Source of the DNA: Paraburkholderia sp.
Lineage (GTDB): Bacteria > Pseudomonadota > Gammaproteobacteria > Burkholderiales > Burkholderiaceae
Reading direction: 5' to 3'
Length of the DNA stretch: 64,000 nucleotides
Assembly (NCBI RefSeq): GCF_024281035.1
Contig: NZ_JAMXLH010000023.1
Location: forward strand, 16,224 to 80,223
Below, piece after piece: positions 1-9,239 of the stretch. Under the pieces are notes generated by a model. The model searched no databases, was not told the origin of the DNA, and saw only the letters and a program-made list of their open reading frames with translations. The translations under genes were made by a program, and so were the position numbers. The stretch's first letter is position 1, and each line of letters begins with the position of its first letter.

Positions 1-407
1 GCAACTTCGAAATGCGCGAAGCCGACTCGACGGTGACGCTGCAACTGCGCAATCCGCTTGGACAGACGATGGCGATCGTCACGTCGTCGCCGGCGCAAGC
101 GACGCTCGAATTGCCGAACCGGCAGCCGCTCACCGCCGACAACGTGTCGACCCTGATGCGCCAGGCACTCGGTTTCGCACTGCCGGTCGAGGGCCTGCGT
201 TACTGGCTGCAGCCCTCTGTCGCGCCGACTTCCCACGCGTACACGAAGGCCGATCCACAGGATCCGTCGCGCCTCGCACAAATCGAGCAGGACGGCTGGA
301 CCATCGACTACATGGCCTATGCCGATGCGCCCGCCACCGGCGTGAAGCGCCTTAACCTCACACGCGACAACCCGCCGCTCGCGATCAAGCTGGTGCTCGA
401 CCAATAA
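1..407 (+). CDS. lolB: Outer-membrane lipoprotein insertion protein LolB (3' part)
   Basis: The open frame runs in from the left edge, so the signal peptide and lipobox are outside the window; 134 C-terminal codons are present. The segment LRNPLGQT...[10 protein letters not shown] and the later GLRYWL are typical of LolB, the outer-membrane lipoprotein receptor that takes lipoproteins from periplasmic LolA and inserts them in the outer membrane. It lies 29 bp ahead of ispE on the same strand, the usual betaproteobacterial lolB-ispE-tRNA-prs order, which supports the call. Confidence 0.88.
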   Translation, partial: NFEMREADSTVTLQLRNPLGQTMAIVTSSPAQATLELPNRQPLTADNVSTLMRQALGFALPVEGLRYWLQPSVAPTSHAYTKADPQDPSRLAQIEQDGWTIDYMAYADAPATGVKRLNLTRDNPPLAIKLVLDQ

Positions 408-436
408 ACCGGGCGGCCCCGTCCGTCACACGCATC

Positions 437-1339
437 ATGACCGAAACTCAAGACTCGCTGCGCGATTGCCTCGCGCCCGCGAAACTCAATCTGTTCCTGC
501 ACATCACCGGCCGCCGCGCGGACGGCTATCACAACCTGCAGACGGTGTTCCAGTTGCTCGACTGGGGCGACACGCTGCACTTCAAGCGCCGCCAGGACGG
601 CCGCATCACGCGCACGACCGAAGTGGACGGCGTTCCCGCCGAGCAGGACCTCACCGTGCGCGCGGCGATGCTGCTCAAGGAGCACACGGGCACGCCGGAC
701 GGCGTCGAGATCGACATCGAAAAGCGTCTGCCGATGGGCGCCGGACTCGGCGGCGGCAGCTCGGACGCGGCGACGACGCTGCTCGCACTGAACCGCCTGT
801 GGAAACTTCGTCTGACGCGCGCCGAACTCCAGACGCTCGCACTGAAACTCGGCGCCGACGTGCCGTTCTTCGTGTTCGGCAAAAACGCGTTTGCCGAGGG
901 TGTTGGCGAAGCACTGGAAACTGTACAATTGCCCCCGCGTCATTTTTTGGTTGTGACGCCGCAGGTACACGTTCCGACTGCCGCGATTTTTTCGGAAAAA
1001 TCGTTGACACGAGATACGAAGCCCTGCACAATAGCAGTCTTTCTTGCACAGCATGCAACGCAAAACGGATGGCCAGACAGTTTCGGCCAAAACGATATGC
1101 AAGCGGTTGTCGCAGGGAAATACGCGGAAGTAGCGCAGGTGTTGAAGTGGTTTAGCGGCATCGAAACCAGCATCACGCCAGCGCGGATGACCGGATCGGG
1201 CGCGAGCGTTTTTGCAGCGTTTTCCAGCCGGGCCGAAGCAGAAGCGGTGCAAACCAAACTGCGTGAAGCTCAACCGGCGTGGAGAAGCGCGGTGACATCG
1301 AGTCTTGATACCCATCCTCTCTTCGCTTTCGCGGCATAG
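437..1339 (+). CDS. ispE: 4-diphosphocytidyl-2-C-methyl-D-erythritol kinase
   Basis: 300 aa GHMP kinase of the MEP isoprenoid pathway; it phosphorylates the 2-hydroxyl of CDP-methylerythritol with ATP in the cytoplasm. Visible motifs are PAKLNL (14-19), the glycine-rich ATP loop [14 protein letters not shown] (99-112), LGADVPFF in the middle, and the C-terminal GHMP motif [12 protein letters not shown]. Codons around 170-215 are less GC-rich than the rest; that stretch also holds a promoter-like sequence (1004-1032) that could serve the downstream tRNA and prs. Length matches the family. Confidence 0.95.
   Translation: MTETQDSLRDCLAPAKLNLFLHITGRRADGYHNLQTVFQLLDWGDTLHFKRRQDGRITRTTEVDGVPAEQDLTVRAAMLLKEHTGTPDGVEIDIEKRLPMGAGLGGGSSDAATTLLALNRLWKLRLTRAELQTLALKLGADVPFFVFGKNAFAEGVGEALETVQLPPRHFLVVTPQVHVPTAAIFSEKSLTRDTKPCTIAVFLAQHATQNGWPDSFGQNDMQAVVAGKYAEVAQVLKWFSGIETSITPARMTGSGASVFAAFSSRAEAEAVQTKLREAQPAWRSAVTSSLDTHPLFAFAA
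1004..1032 (+). promoter_or_regulatory. Possible sigma-70 promoter inside ispE
   Basis: TTGACA at 1004-1009, a 17 bp spacer and CACAAT at 1027-1032, within a locally AT-richer part of ispE. It points at tRNA-Gln and prs. In E. coli prs is also transcribed from a promoter far upstream, so an internal promoter is reasonable. Predicted from sequence only. Confidence 0.4.
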
Positions 1340-1391
1340 ATTTAGCCTCGCTGAACGGCCCTGCCCTCCCAGCGAAGCGCAGAGTTAAGTG

Positions 1392-1469
1392 TAGGGGAGT
1401 CGCCAAGTTGGTTAAGGCACCGGATTTTGATTCCGGCATGCGAGGGTTCGAGTCCTTCCTCCCCTGCCA
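1392..1469 (+). tRNA. tRNA-Gln (UUG)
   Basis: Full cloverleaf: acceptor arms TAGGGGA and TCCCCTG pair (with one U-G), the anticodon stem CCGGA/TCCGG encloses loop TTTTGAT with anticodon TTG at 1427-1429, the T-arm GAGGG-TTCGAGT-CCTTC is canonical, and CCA is encoded (1467-1469). It sits between ispE and prs, the conserved place for tRNA-Gln in Burkholderia relatives. Confidence 0.97.
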
Positions 1470-1538
1470 AGTATTCCTGCAGCAACGCCTGCAGATATCT
1501 AGTAGTTCCTCTCGCCCCAAGTCCGCAGCAGGTGCATG

Positions 1539-2495
1539 ATGAGCAGCCATGACGGCCTGATGGTTTTTACTGGCAACGCAAATCCCGCGCTTGCACAGGA
1601 AGTCGTCAAGATCCTCGGTATTCCCCTCGGTAAGGCTATGGTTAGCCGCTTCTCCGACGGTGAAATCCAGGTCGAAATCCAGGAAAACGTACGCGGCAAG
1701 GACGTCTTCGTCCTGCAGTCCACCTGCGCGCCGACGAACGACAACCTGATGGAATTGATGATCATGGTCGATGCGCTCAAGCGCGCATCCGCAGGCCGGA
1801 TCACCGCAGCGATCCCCTACTTCGGCTATGCCCGTCAAGACCGCCGCCCGCGTTCGGCGCGCGTCGCCATCTCGGCGAAGGTCGTGGCGAACATGCTGGA
1901 AATCGCCGGCGTCGAGCGGATCATCACGATGGATCTGCACGCCGACCAGATTCAGGGCTTCTTCGATATCCCGGTCGACAACATCTACGCCACGCCCGTG
2001 CTGCTCGGCGATCTGCGCAAGCAGAACTACGAGAACCTGCTGGTCGTGTCGCCGGACGTCGGCGGCGTGGTGCGCGCCCGTGCGCTCGCCAAGCAGCTCA
2101 ACTGCGACCTCGCGATCATCGACAAGCGCCGCCCGAAGGCGAACGTCGCCGAAGTGATGAACATCATCGGTGAAGTCGACGGCCGCACCTGCGTGATCAT
2201 GGACGACATGGTCGACACCGCCGGCACGCTCTGCAAGGCCGCGCAAGTGCTCAAGGAGCGCGGCGCGAAGAAGGTGTTCGCTTACGCCACGCACCCGGTT
2301 CTCTCGGGTGGCGCAGGCGAGCGTATCGCCGCCTCGGCACTCGACGAACTCGTTGTTACCGACACCATTCCGCTTGGCGCCGAAGCACGTTCGTGCGCGA
2401 AGATTCGCGCGCTTTCGAGCGCCGGTCTGCTGGCGGAAACCTTCTCGCGTATCCGTCGCGGCGACTCGGTGATGTCGCTGTTCGCGGAAGGTTAA
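1539..2495 (+). CDS. prs: Ribose-phosphate pyrophosphokinase (PRPP synthetase)
   Basis: 318 aa class I PRPP synthase making PRPP from ribose-5-phosphate and ATP for purine, pyrimidine, histidine, tryptophan and NAD synthesis. Motifs: catalytic flexible loop [20 protein letters not shown] (95-114), divalent-cation site [12 protein letters not shown] (131-142), and the PRPP loop [10 protein letters not shown] (221-230). Two ATGs overlap at 1536 and 1539; the second is chosen because AGG at 1529-1532 then has a 6-base spacing and the protein begins [10 protein letters not shown] like its relatives. Followed by an imperfect hairpin terminator. Confidence 0.97.
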   Translation: MSSHDGLMVFTGNANPALAQEVVKILGIPLGKAMVSRFSDGEIQVEIQENVRGKDVFVLQSTCAPTNDNLMELMIMVDALKRASAGRITAAIPYFGYARQDRRPRSARVAISAKVVANMLEIAGVERIITMDLHADQIQGFFDIPVDNIYATPVLLGDLRKQNYENLLVVSPDVGGVVRARALAKQLNCDLAIIDKRRPKANVAEVMNIIGEVDGRTCVIMDDMVDTAGTLCKAAQVLKERGAKKVFAYATHPVLSGGAGERIAASALDELVVTDTIPLGAEARSCAKIRALSSAGLLAETFSRIRRGDSVMSLFAEG

Positions 2496-2503
2496 GAGAT
2501 TCG

Positions 2504-2544
2504 CGTCAAGGCGCGGCGTTCGCAAGAAAGCCGCGCTTTTGACG
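2504..2544 (+). terminator. Terminator-like hairpin after prs
   Basis: CGTCAAGGCGCGGC (2504-2517) pairs with GCCGCGCTTTTGACG (2530-2544) with a one-base bulge; the T run lies within the 3' arm rather than after it. Confidence 0.55.
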
Positions 2545-2550
2545 TAATCA

Positions 2551-2624
2551 GCGCAAACGGACGAAGGTTTGCGCTGTATTGTTTGGGGCCTTCAGGCAGC
2601 TAATTTGCCGGAAAGGCCCCGTTT
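2551..2624 (+). promoter_or_regulatory. rplY leader with two hairpins
   Basis: First hairpin GCGCAAAC/GTTTGCGC (2551-2574, 8 bp perfect). Second hairpin GGGGCC/GGCCCC (2585-2620) with an inner GGCA/TGCC helix, ending in GTTTT, so it looks like a Rho-independent terminator placed in the 5' leader of rplY. It could end prs read-through or attenuate rplY. Confidence 0.45.
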
Positions 2625-2660
2625 TACTGCCTGGTCGCGGGCAGTGCATAGGAGAAAAAC

Positions 2661-3266
2661 ATGAAAGTCGTCGCTTTCGAGCGCAACCTGCAAGGTACGG
2701 GTGCGAGCCGCCGCCTGCGCAATGCTGGCAAGACCCCTGGCATCGTTTACGGTGTCGGCGTCGAGCCGCAGATGATCGAACTCGATCACAACGCGCTGTG
2801 GCACGCCCTGAAGAAGGAAGCTTTCCACTCGTCGATTCTCGAACTCGAAGTGGCCGGCAAGTCGCAGCAAGTCCTGCTGCGCGACGTGCAATACCACCCG
2901 TTCCGTCAGCTCGTGCTGCACGTGGACTTCCAGCGCGTCGACCCGAACAAGAAGCTGCACACGAAGGTGCCGCTGCACTTCATGAACCAGGAAGAAAATC
3001 CTGCCGTGAAGCTGTCGGGCGCGATCATCTCGCACGTCGTGAACGAAATCGAAGTGATCTGCCTGCCGACGTCGCTGCCTGAGTTCGTCGAAGTCGACCT
3101 CGCCAAGATCGAAGCTGGCCAGACGCTGCACGCCAAGGACATCGCACTGCCCGCAGGCGTGACGCTCGTCGCGCACGTCGAAGCGGAAAACCCGGTGATC
3201 GTCTCGGCGACGGTTCCGGCCGGTGCCGTGGCGGCAGCCGAAGGCGAAGAAGCAGCAGCCGAGTAA
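2661..3266 (+). CDS. rplY: 50S ribosomal protein L25/general stress protein Ctc
   Basis: 201 aa, the long TL5/CTC form: an N-terminal L25 5S-rRNA-binding domain (about 1-95, starting [14 protein letters not shown], with [12 protein letters not shown]) followed by the C-terminal beta domain and an alanine/glutamate-rich tail ending EGEEAAAE. It binds 5S rRNA in the large subunit. The start is preceded by GGAGAAAAAC. It is followed by a strong terminator and then pth; an rplY-pth pair is common in bacteria. Confidence 0.96.
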   Translation: MKVVAFERNLQGTGASRRLRNAGKTPGIVYGVGVEPQMIELDHNALWHALKKEAFHSSILELEVAGKSQQVLLRDVQYHPFRQLVLHVDFQRVDPNKKLHTKVPLHFMNQEENPAVKLSGAIISHVVNEIEVICLPTSLPEFVEVDLAKIEAGQTLHAKDIALPAGVTLVAHVEAENPVIVSATVPAGAVAAAEGEEAAAE

Positions 3267-3320
3267 GCTGCGGCGACAAGCCGATATCCTCTCGATCCGT
3301 TTCAATGAAACGGTCGACGT

Positions 3321-3354
3321 AACCCGCCGCGGTTTGCCCCGGCGGGTTTTTTTT
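3321..3354 (+). terminator. Rho-independent terminator after rplY
   Basis: AACCCGCC (3321-3328) pairs with GGCGGGTT (3341-3348), followed by a run of T to 3354. Confidence 0.85.
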
Positions 3355-3415
3355 CGCGCTTTTTCTCGCGTTTTTTTCATTCTTTCGCGCATTTGATCGC
3401 ATTGGGCAATAGCAC

Positions 3416-4021
3416 ATGATCAGGTTGATCGTCGGACTCGGCAATCCGGGCGCCGAATACACCGCGACGCGCCACAACGCCGGTTTCTGGTTCGTGGACC
3501 AGCTCGCACGCGAAGCAGGCACATCGCTGCGCGACGAGCGGCGCTTTCACGGCCACTACGCACGCGCGCGGCTGTTCGGCGAGGAAGTGCATCTGCTCGA
3601 GCCGCAAACCTACATGAACCGCTCCGGACAGTCGGTCGTCGCGCTCGCGCACTTCTTCAAGATCCTGCCGGACGAGATCCTCGTCGCGCACGACGAACTC
3701 GACCTGCCGCCCGGCGCCGTCAAGCTCAAGCTCGGCGGCGGCAGCGGCGGGCACAACGGCCTGAAGGACATTTCCGCGCATCTGTCGACCCAGCAGTACT
3801 GGCGCCTTCGTATCGGCATCGGGCATCCGCGCGATCTGATTCCGGAAAGTGCACGCGCCGGCGCCAAGCCCGATGTCGCGAACTTCGTGCTCAAACCGCC
3901 GCGTAAGGAAGAGCAGGATGTGATCGATCGGTCGATCGAGCGCGCGCTCGTTGTGATGCCAACTTTCGTGAAAGGCGAAACGGAGCGTGCAGTCATGCTG
4001 CTGCATCGCAATGGTAGTTGA
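3416..4021 (+). CDS. pth: Peptidyl-tRNA hydrolase
   Basis: 201 aa Pth; cleaves the ester bond of peptidyl-tRNA released by stalled ribosomes. The catalytic set is intact: N10 and H20 in [12 protein letters not shown]...RHNAG, N68 in YMNRSG, and D93 in [21 protein letters not shown] follows as in the family. The start has no strong ribosome site visible beyond a purine-poor leader, but the N-terminus matches relatives exactly. Confidence 0.96.
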   Translation: MIRLIVGLGNPGAEYTATRHNAGFWFVDQLAREAGTSLRDERRFHGHYARARLFGEEVHLLEPQTYMNRSGQSVVALAHFFKILPDEILVAHDELDLPPGAVKLKLGGGSGGHNGLKDISAHLSTQQYWRLRIGIGHPRDLIPESARAGAKPDVANFVLKPPRKEEQDVIDRSIERALVVMPTFVKGETERAVMLLHRNGS

Positions 4022-4035
4022 GCGTGTTGTTTGGG

Positions 4036-4117
4036 ATCCGGGCAAGCGCTAAAGCGCTAACCCGGATTGACTGCTGTGCATGGGACCAGAGTAAGGGCTG
4101 AAGCGCTAACTCTGGTC
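4036..4117 (+). promoter_or_regulatory. Twin stem-loops with a shared loop motif before hisC
   Basis: Stem-loop 1: ATCCGGG (4036-4042) pairs with CCCGGAT (4061-4067), enclosing AGCGCTAAAGCGCT. Stem-loop 2: GACCAGAGT (4084-4092) pairs perfectly with ACTCTGGTC (4109-4117), enclosing GGCTGAAGCGCTA. Arms differ but both loops carry AAGCGCTAA just before the 3' arm. The hisC ribosome site AGGAGAG begins three bases after stem-loop 2, so the element may affect hisC translation or mRNA stability. Confidence 0.55.
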
Positions 4118-4131
4118 GACAGGAGAGTGTC

Positions 4132-5199
4132 TTGAGTCGTTACTGGAGTGACATCGTCCACCGTCTCGTGCCCTACGTGCCGGGCGAACAGCCCGCACTC
4201 GCGAAGCCGGTGAAGCTCAACACCAATGAGAATCCGTATCCGCCGTCGCCGCGCGTGCTTGAGGCAATCCGCGCAGAACTCGGCGAGCACGCAGAATCAC
4301 TGCGCCGCTATCCCGATCCGGTCGCGAGGCGCCTGCGCGCCGTCGTCGCCGCGCATCACGGGCTGAACGCCGATCAGGTGTTCGTCGGCAACGGCTCCGA
4401 TGAAGTGCTCGCGCACGCGTTCCAGGCGCTGCTCAAGCATGACTTGCCGATCCTCTTTCCCGACATCACCTACAGCTTCTACCCGACTTACGCACGGCTC
4501 TACGACGTGCAATACCGCACGGTGCCGCTCGACGAAGCCTTCGCGATCCGGATCGAGGATTACGCCCAACCCAACGGCGGCGTGATCTTTCCGAATCCGA
4601 ATGCGCCGACCGGCCACGCACTGCCGCTCGCGCAAATCGAAAAACTCGTCGCGGCGAACACGGAATCGGCGGTGGTGATCGACGAGGCCTACGTCGATTT
4701 CGGCGCCGAATCGGCAATCGCGCTCATCGACCGCTATCCGAACCTGCTCGTCGTGCACACGACGTCGAAGTCGCGATCGCTCGCCGGCATGCGCGTCGGT
4801 TTCGCGTTCGGCCATCCCGATCTGATCGACGCGCTCAACCGGGTGAAGGACAGCTTCAACTCGTATCCGCTGGACCGTCTGGCGCAAGCGGCCGCTGCCG
4901 CCGCCTACGAAGACACCGAGTGGCTGCACACGACAAGCGCCCGCGTGATGGCAAGCCGGGAAAGACTCACCGCGGCGCTCGCGGAACTAGGTTTCGACGT
5001 TGTGCCGTCGGCGGCGAACTTCGTGTTTGCGCGCCATCCTTCGCACGATGCGGCAGCCATCAGCGCGAAGCTGCGCGAGCAGGAAATCTTCGTGCGCCAC
5101 TTCAACGCGCCGCGCGTGAACCAGCATCTGCGCATCTCGATCGGCACCGACGCCGAATGCGAGAAGCTCGTCGCCGCGCTAAAAGGCATCGTGAAGTAA
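4132..5199 (+). CDS. hisC: Histidinol-phosphate aminotransferase
   Basis: 355 aa fold-type I PLP aminotransferase converting imidazole-acetol phosphate to histidinol phosphate. [12 protein letters not shown] (29-40), FPNPNAPTG (153-161), DEAYVDF (184-190) and the PLP lysine K213 in [12 protein letters not shown] are all present. The start is TTG: AGGAGAG at 4121-4127 is ideally spaced from it and no ATG in frame is nearby. It stands apart from a his operon, so it may be a second HisC paralogue (HisC2 type) in the genome. Twin hairpins lie directly upstream. Confidence 0.92.
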   Translation: MSRYWSDIVHRLVPYVPGEQPALAKPVKLNTNENPYPPSPRVLEAIRAELGEHAESLRRYPDPVARRLRAVVAAHHGLNADQVFVGNGSDEVLAHAFQALLKHDLPILFPDITYSFYPTYARLYDVQYRTVPLDEAFAIRIEDYAQPNGGVIFPNPNAPTGHALPLAQIEKLVAANTESAVVIDEAYVDFGAESAIALIDRYPNLLVVHTTSKSRSLAGMRVGFAFGHPDLIDALNRVKDSFNSYPLDRLAQAAAAAAYEDTEWLHTTSARVMASRERLTAALAELGFDVVPSAANFVFARHPSHDAAAISAKLREQEIFVRHFNAPRVNQHLRISIGTDAECEKLVAALKGIVK

Positions 5200-5224
5200 C
5201 GCCTGAGTTCAGGCCCGGAAAAAG

Positions 5225-5252
5225 AAAACGCGCCTATAAAGCGCGTTTTTTC
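5225..5252. terminator. Bidirectional terminator between hisC and the ferredoxin gene
   Basis: AAAACGCGC (5225-5233) pairs with GCGCGTTTT (5241-5249) and is followed by more T; A-rich sequence on the left gives a T run on the minus strand too. It serves two convergent genes. Confidence 0.8.
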
Positions 5253-5274
5253 ATGTCGCAAGCAGAAACAGCGC

Positions 5275-5565
<291 letters not shown>

Positions 5566-5699
5566 TTATAGCGCTCAAGCCATCTGTGCCGCCGGACAAC
5601 ATTACCCGGCATACGTGCTTACGCGCTGCGCGCCGAGTTGCGCTCACGCGCCTTCTCTTGCCTGAACTGCTTACTCCGGTTATTTGCTTATAACGAAAC

Positions 5700-5728
5700 T
5701 TGTACTGCGCACTTTCATTTGTTATGCT
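5700..5728 (+). promoter_or_regulatory. Sigma-70-like promoter of the unknown gene at 5751
   Basis: TTGTAC (5700-5705), 17 bp spacer, TATGCT (5723-5728). It would start transcription about 15 bases before the ribosome site AGGAGGTG at 5741-5748. Confidence 0.45.
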
Positions 5729-5750
5729 TTTTATACCAAAAGGAGGTGGT

Positions 5751-6323
5751 ATGCATACTGCCCAACATGGCCAGATGGGATTAATTCCTTCCCGGAATCA
5801 ATCAGTCGCCCAGCCGGCCAGCGCATGGCTTCTAGGCTATGCCGCGTTTCATGATGCATTGCAACGCGAAGAGACAGATTTTGGAGCGTTACCCCCATAC
5901 GTGAAACTCCCTGTGCTCCGGCGGTTGGCCGGATGCGCATTTGCGCCATCTTCTGTCTGGGTCGCGCTAAATGAAGTACGCGCCGCTTATATCGAAGTCA
6001 GCACGCCTTCTGTCGCAGAGGTTGTACGGCATTATTTCTCGTCGGAAGCCAACAATGTGGATTCATCAGACGAGACAGCGGACGTCCTCGAAACGCTTGC
6101 CGCAACTTTTCCACCGGCAGTCGTCCCTCTCGTTGCCAGACCACCCTGTTTGCTCAGCCCCGGCAAAGGCATCTTCCTTGAAGGCTGGCAACGCTTCGTC
6201 ACGTATTGGGCCCGTAACGACGGGACAATTCCGCTGCTGGCAGTCGATTGGCCCACCTTGTATGACCGCCTCACGGACAACCGAACGACAAATGGCGGCA
6301 CAACGACAGATACGCCACATTGA
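5751..6323 (+). CDS. Protein of unknown function (accessory)
   Basis: 190 aa from the ATG at 5751, chosen because a near-perfect ribosome site AGGAGGTG (5741-5748) precedes it; an in-frame upstream ATG at 5700 lacks one. I do not recognise the family. No signal peptide or membrane segment is visible. The C-terminal part contains KGIFLEGWQRFVTYWAR then IPLLAVDW, faintly like the ligand loop of ParB/sulfiredoxin-fold proteins (DGHHR followed by a hydrophobic strand); this is only a suggestion. Codon use is less GC-biased than in neighbours, so recent acquisition is plausible. Confidence 0.75.
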   Translation: MHTAQHGQMGLIPSRNQSVAQPASAWLLGYAAFHDALQREETDFGALPPYVKLPVLRRLAGCAFAPSSVWVALNEVRAAYIEVSTPSVAEVVRHYFSSEANNVDSSDETADVLETLAATFPPAVVPLVARPPCLLSPGKGIFLEGWQRFVTYWARNDGTIPLLAVDWPTLYDRLTDNRTTNGGTTTDTPH

Positions 6324-6388
6324 GACGCCGCCTGGCGCCTCCTGGTATATGGCTCACCTGCCATCCGGTTTTTGAAGACCCGCTGCGT

Positions 6389-6418
6389 TGCGGCGAGACA
6401 GGGTTTGCCCTCGCCGCA
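6389..6418. other. Hairpin between convergent accessory genes
   Basis: TGCGGCGAG (6389-6397) pairs perfectly with CTCGCCGCA (6410-6418). No T run follows, so it is at best a weak terminator for the genes ending at 6323 and 6525. Confidence 0.4.
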
Positions 6419-6524
6419 GGTTCCAGCTGTAAATAACCGCTTGAATGAGAAGCCGCCCTGGCTGCCAAACCACAGCGACTGCACGTTTTAGCAATCGCGC
6501 ATTACCTTAATATATATTGCACTG

Positions 6525-7085
6525 CTAATGTTGTTTCGCTCGAATCACGAAACTACAAAGGATTGAAAGCACTCCCTTCATGACATAAAGCACGATCAGC
6601 GCTCCAAGCAAATCGCCTATGTACATCATGCAGAAGCGTTCGATGAAGTTTTGCGTATCCCCGGTCAACGCAAACCAGAGATGATGTAGCACGGCATTCG
6701 TCGTTGCCACGGCGAACGCCAGAACGAGGAGCCGCCTGGGTGTCAGGTTCGCCAATGACGCTTTTAGTTGGTACCGCTCAAGCGCCAGACGATAGACCGC
6801 ATAGGGCCCCGCTGCGCTGATGATCGCCCCCACAATGGCTCGCACCGGATCGTGCGGAAAGTAATAAGCAAAATCGACGATTAGCGCGGCAATCAATAAG
6901 CCAATCGCACCATCCGCGCCGAGCAGCAGCGTACTCAGCAACCGGATGCCGGTAGGCAGATAGATCCAGTTAACGCCGTTCAGAAACTCCGTGTATCTGA
7001 AAAGCGCCTCATTCAGCCACAACGACAGTATGTACACGAGCACGGTGCCGGTGATCGACCAGCAATGTAAACGTAAGCTTTGCAT
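6525..7085 (-). CDS. MASE1-like integral membrane protein
   Basis: 186 aa, with about five or six hydrophobic segments across its length (first at residues 9-24, last at 158-178). The sequence NWIYLPTGIRLL followed by GADGAIGLLIAAL resembles the start of MASE1 sensory membrane domains, but there is no attached kinase, GGDEF or other output domain, so it would be a free-standing membrane module. Function unknown. Base composition is lower in GC than flanking core genes. It faces the MarR-like gene divergently across a 93 bp gap. Confidence 0.75.
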   Translation of the reverse strand: MQSLRLHCWSITGTVLVYILSLWLNEALFRYTEFLNGVNWIYLPTGIRLLSTLLLGADGAIGLLIAALIVDFAYYFPHDPVRAIVGAIISAAGPYAVYRLALERYQLKASLANLTPRRLLVLAFAVATTNAVLHHLWFALTGDTQNFIERFCMMYIGDLLGALIVLYVMKGVLSILCSFVIRAKQH

Positions 7086-7178
7086 GCGATATAATTCTCA
7101 TTACGTTTTTAAATAGCTGCATCAAAGTCAAAGCTCGCGCGTCGTTAAGCGGGCGTCCATCCGGTTGGTACGCAAGCA

Positions 7179-7526
7179 ATGAAACGTCCTGCTGATATCT
7201 ATCTTCGATTTTTGCAACTGACCGAAGCGTTGCGTGGCCTGCCCGCACTGCCTGCACTCGATCCGCTCGAAGAGAAAATCCTTGAATTCGTCGCGCGCAC
7301 GAACCAAAAGAACGATCGGCTTTCGGTGCGGGACATGATGGCGCGTAGCGAACTTGGCTCCCCCGCAACGCTTCACGCGCGCATCACGTCGATGCGTGAA
7401 AAAGGCTGGCTCGCACTAAGCGACACGGAAGACACACGCCGCAAACAAATCGAACTGACACCTGCCGCACTCAAGCATTTCGACAAACTCGCCGAAGCGT
7501 TCGCGAAGGCTGCTAAAGGCTCCTGA
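7179..7526 (+). CDS. MarR-like winged-helix regulator
   Basis: 115 aa. Residues about 28-110 read as a winged helix: LEEKILEFVARTNQ, then SVRDMMARSELGSPATLHARITSMREKGWL (recognition region) and the wing DTEDTRRKQIELT, followed by a closing helix. Ligand-binding dimerisation helices are short, so it is a compact member. Divergent from the MASE1-like gene with a 93 bp shared upstream region, suggesting it controls that gene or itself. Confidence 0.8.
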   Translation: MKRPADIYLRFLQLTEALRGLPALPALDPLEEKILEFVARTNQKNDRLSVRDMMARSELGSPATLHARITSMREKGWLALSDTEDTRRKQIELTPAALKHFDKLAEAFAKAAKGS

Positions 7527-7734
7527 CTGACTCAATCTGCCGATGTCACCAACAGGCCCGCGTTTCGGACCTGCTCTCCCATCTATTCACGATCAGGTAA
7601 TCAGCACAACCAATAAACAAAGCCATCGAGAATCGCAAAAATCACGCGTTTCTCACTCATTTCTCACTGCATTGCGGTGCGAGGGCCTGCGTCGTCGCCA
7701 GGCCCTCCGGTTTGCGTCCGTTCTTGCCGCTTGC

Positions 7735-8238
7735 TCAAGCCTTCGTGACCGGGCCGCCCAGCGTGGCGACCTTGTGCTGCAGGCGCTTTTCCACCGACGG
7801 GAACACAAACTTGCTCACGTCGCCTCCGAGCTGGGCAATCTCCCGCACGATCGTGCCGGAGATGAACTGATATTGATCGGACGGCGTCATGAACATCGTT
7901 TCGACGTCGGGCAGCAAATAGCGGTTCATGCCCGCCATCTGAAACTCGTATTCGAAGTCCGACACGGCGCGCAGGCCGCGCACGATCACGCGCGCGTTAT
8001 TGACGCGCACGAAATCCTTCAGCAGCCCCTTGAAGCTCATCACCTGCACGTTCGGATAATGGCCGAGGACCTCGTGGGCGATTTCGAGCCGCTCGTCGAG
8101 CGAGAAGAACGGTTGTTTGTTGCGGCTGTCGGCAACGCCAACCACCAGCGTGTCGAAAATGCTCGACGCGCGCCGCACGAGATCTTCGTGGCCGCGCGTA
8201 AGGGGGTCGAAGGTACCGGGGTACACGGCGACTACCAT
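7735..8238 (-). CDS. coaD: Phosphopantetheine adenylyltransferase
   Basis: 167 aa nucleotidyltransferase, the fourth step of coenzyme A synthesis (4'-phosphopantetheine + ATP to dephospho-CoA). It has [10 protein letters not shown] with the TxGH motif at 14-17, R90 in [13 protein letters not shown], and ISGTIVRE at 126-133. The start at 8238 is preceded by AGGAGA on the minus strand; longer in-frame extension upstream has no family similarity. It is 128 bp downstream of rsmD. Confidence 0.96.
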   Translation of the reverse strand: MVVAVYPGTFDPLTRGHEDLVRRASSIFDTLVVGVADSRNKQPFFSLDERLEIAHEVLGHYPNVQVMSFKGLLKDFVRVNNARVIVRGLRAVSDFEYEFQMAGMNRYLLPDVETMFMTPSDQYQFISGTIVREIAQLGGDVSKFVFPSVEKRLQHKVATLGGPVTKA

Positions 8239-8366
8239 GAGGCTTCTCCTCTCATCAGAAATGGGGCGCGATACACTGCCCGGCCAGTTCGATCGTGGCC
8301 GTCGCGGTGCAGGCGCAAGTGCGAGCCTGGCGATGAGGCTGCCCGCCACTTGTTATCGAACGCGCA

Positions 8367-9014
8367 TTATTCCTCATTTTCGCGCTGCAGCAAATGATAG
8401 AAGACCACGCCCGCCTTGCCCTCGCGGACGACGCTCCAACCCGCCAGTTCGGGTCGCGCGGCGGGATCGAGCCGCTCGCCGGATTCGACGTACAGCCAGC
8501 CGCCGGCGGCAACGAGCGGCGTGGAAACCGCGAGCGCGCGCGTGAGGAGCGCGGTGTCGCCGAACGGCGGATCGAGGAACACCACGTCGAACGAACCCGG
8601 CGCAAGACTGGCCGCGAGCCGCAGCGCATCGGCTTCGGCGATTTCGATCGTACGCGCCGACAAGCGCGACTGGTTCGCGCGCAGTTGCGCGGCGACGCGC
8701 GCATTACGCTCGATCATCACGACGCGCGCGGCGCCGCGCGACGCCGCTTCGAATCCGAGCGCGCCGCTGCCGGCGAAAAGGTCGAGACAGCGCTGGCCGT
8801 CGAGCTGCTGCCCGAGCCAGTTGAAGAGCGTCTCGCGCACGCGGTCGGGCGTGGGCCGCAGGCCATCGAGATCGATGACCGGCAAAGGCGTGCGCTTCCA
8901 GTCGCCGCCGATGATACGGATCGTATGCGCGCCACCGCCGCGCACGGCCTTGCCCGGCGCAGCAGACTGAACGGAGCGGGCACCCTGCGGGCGCGAAGAT
9001 GAGGAACGGGACAT
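8367..9014 (-). CDS. rsmD: 16S rRNA (guanine(966)-N(2))-methyltransferase
   Basis: 215 aa class I SAM methyltransferase of the RsmD family, which methylates G966 of 16S rRNA in the assembled 30S subunit. After a low-complexity 28-residue N-terminus come RIIGGDWKRTPL, the SAM-binding LDLFAGSGALGFEA (77-90), and the catalytic DPPF (148-151). rsmD-coaD is a common pair. Divergent from ftsY with a 225 bp gap. Confidence 0.95.
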   Translation of the reverse strand: MSRSSSSRPQGARSVQSAAPGKAVRGGGAHTIRIIGGDWKRTPLPVIDLDGLRPTPDRVRETLFNWLGQQLDGQRCLDLFAGSGALGFEAASRGAARVVMIERNARVAAQLRANQSRLSARTIEIAEADALRLAASLAPGSFDVVFLDPPFGDTALLTRALAVSTPLVAAGGWLYVESGERLDPAARPELAGWSVVREGKAGVVFYHLLQRENEE

Positions 9015-9239
9015 GCGTTTTTCTATACCGCTTTAGAGTGTCTGGGCGACGCGCCGCGCGCGCCGGCCCCCTGATGCGCGAACGTTACCACAGCCCCGCG
9101 TGCGCGCCGCCCGGTTACCGCAACGACGCGGCCGGGGGCGCCTGATAAAATGCCGTGTTTTCCGTGCGTTGCCTCCATTTCCACGACGTCGGCGACCACT
9201 CCGCGGTCCGACCCGCAACGCGCCTTCACGAACCAGATC

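Noticed and set aside
7543..8397. 284-codon plus-strand frame opposite coaD
   Set aside because: Antisense to coaD; low similarity to anything and no start signal.
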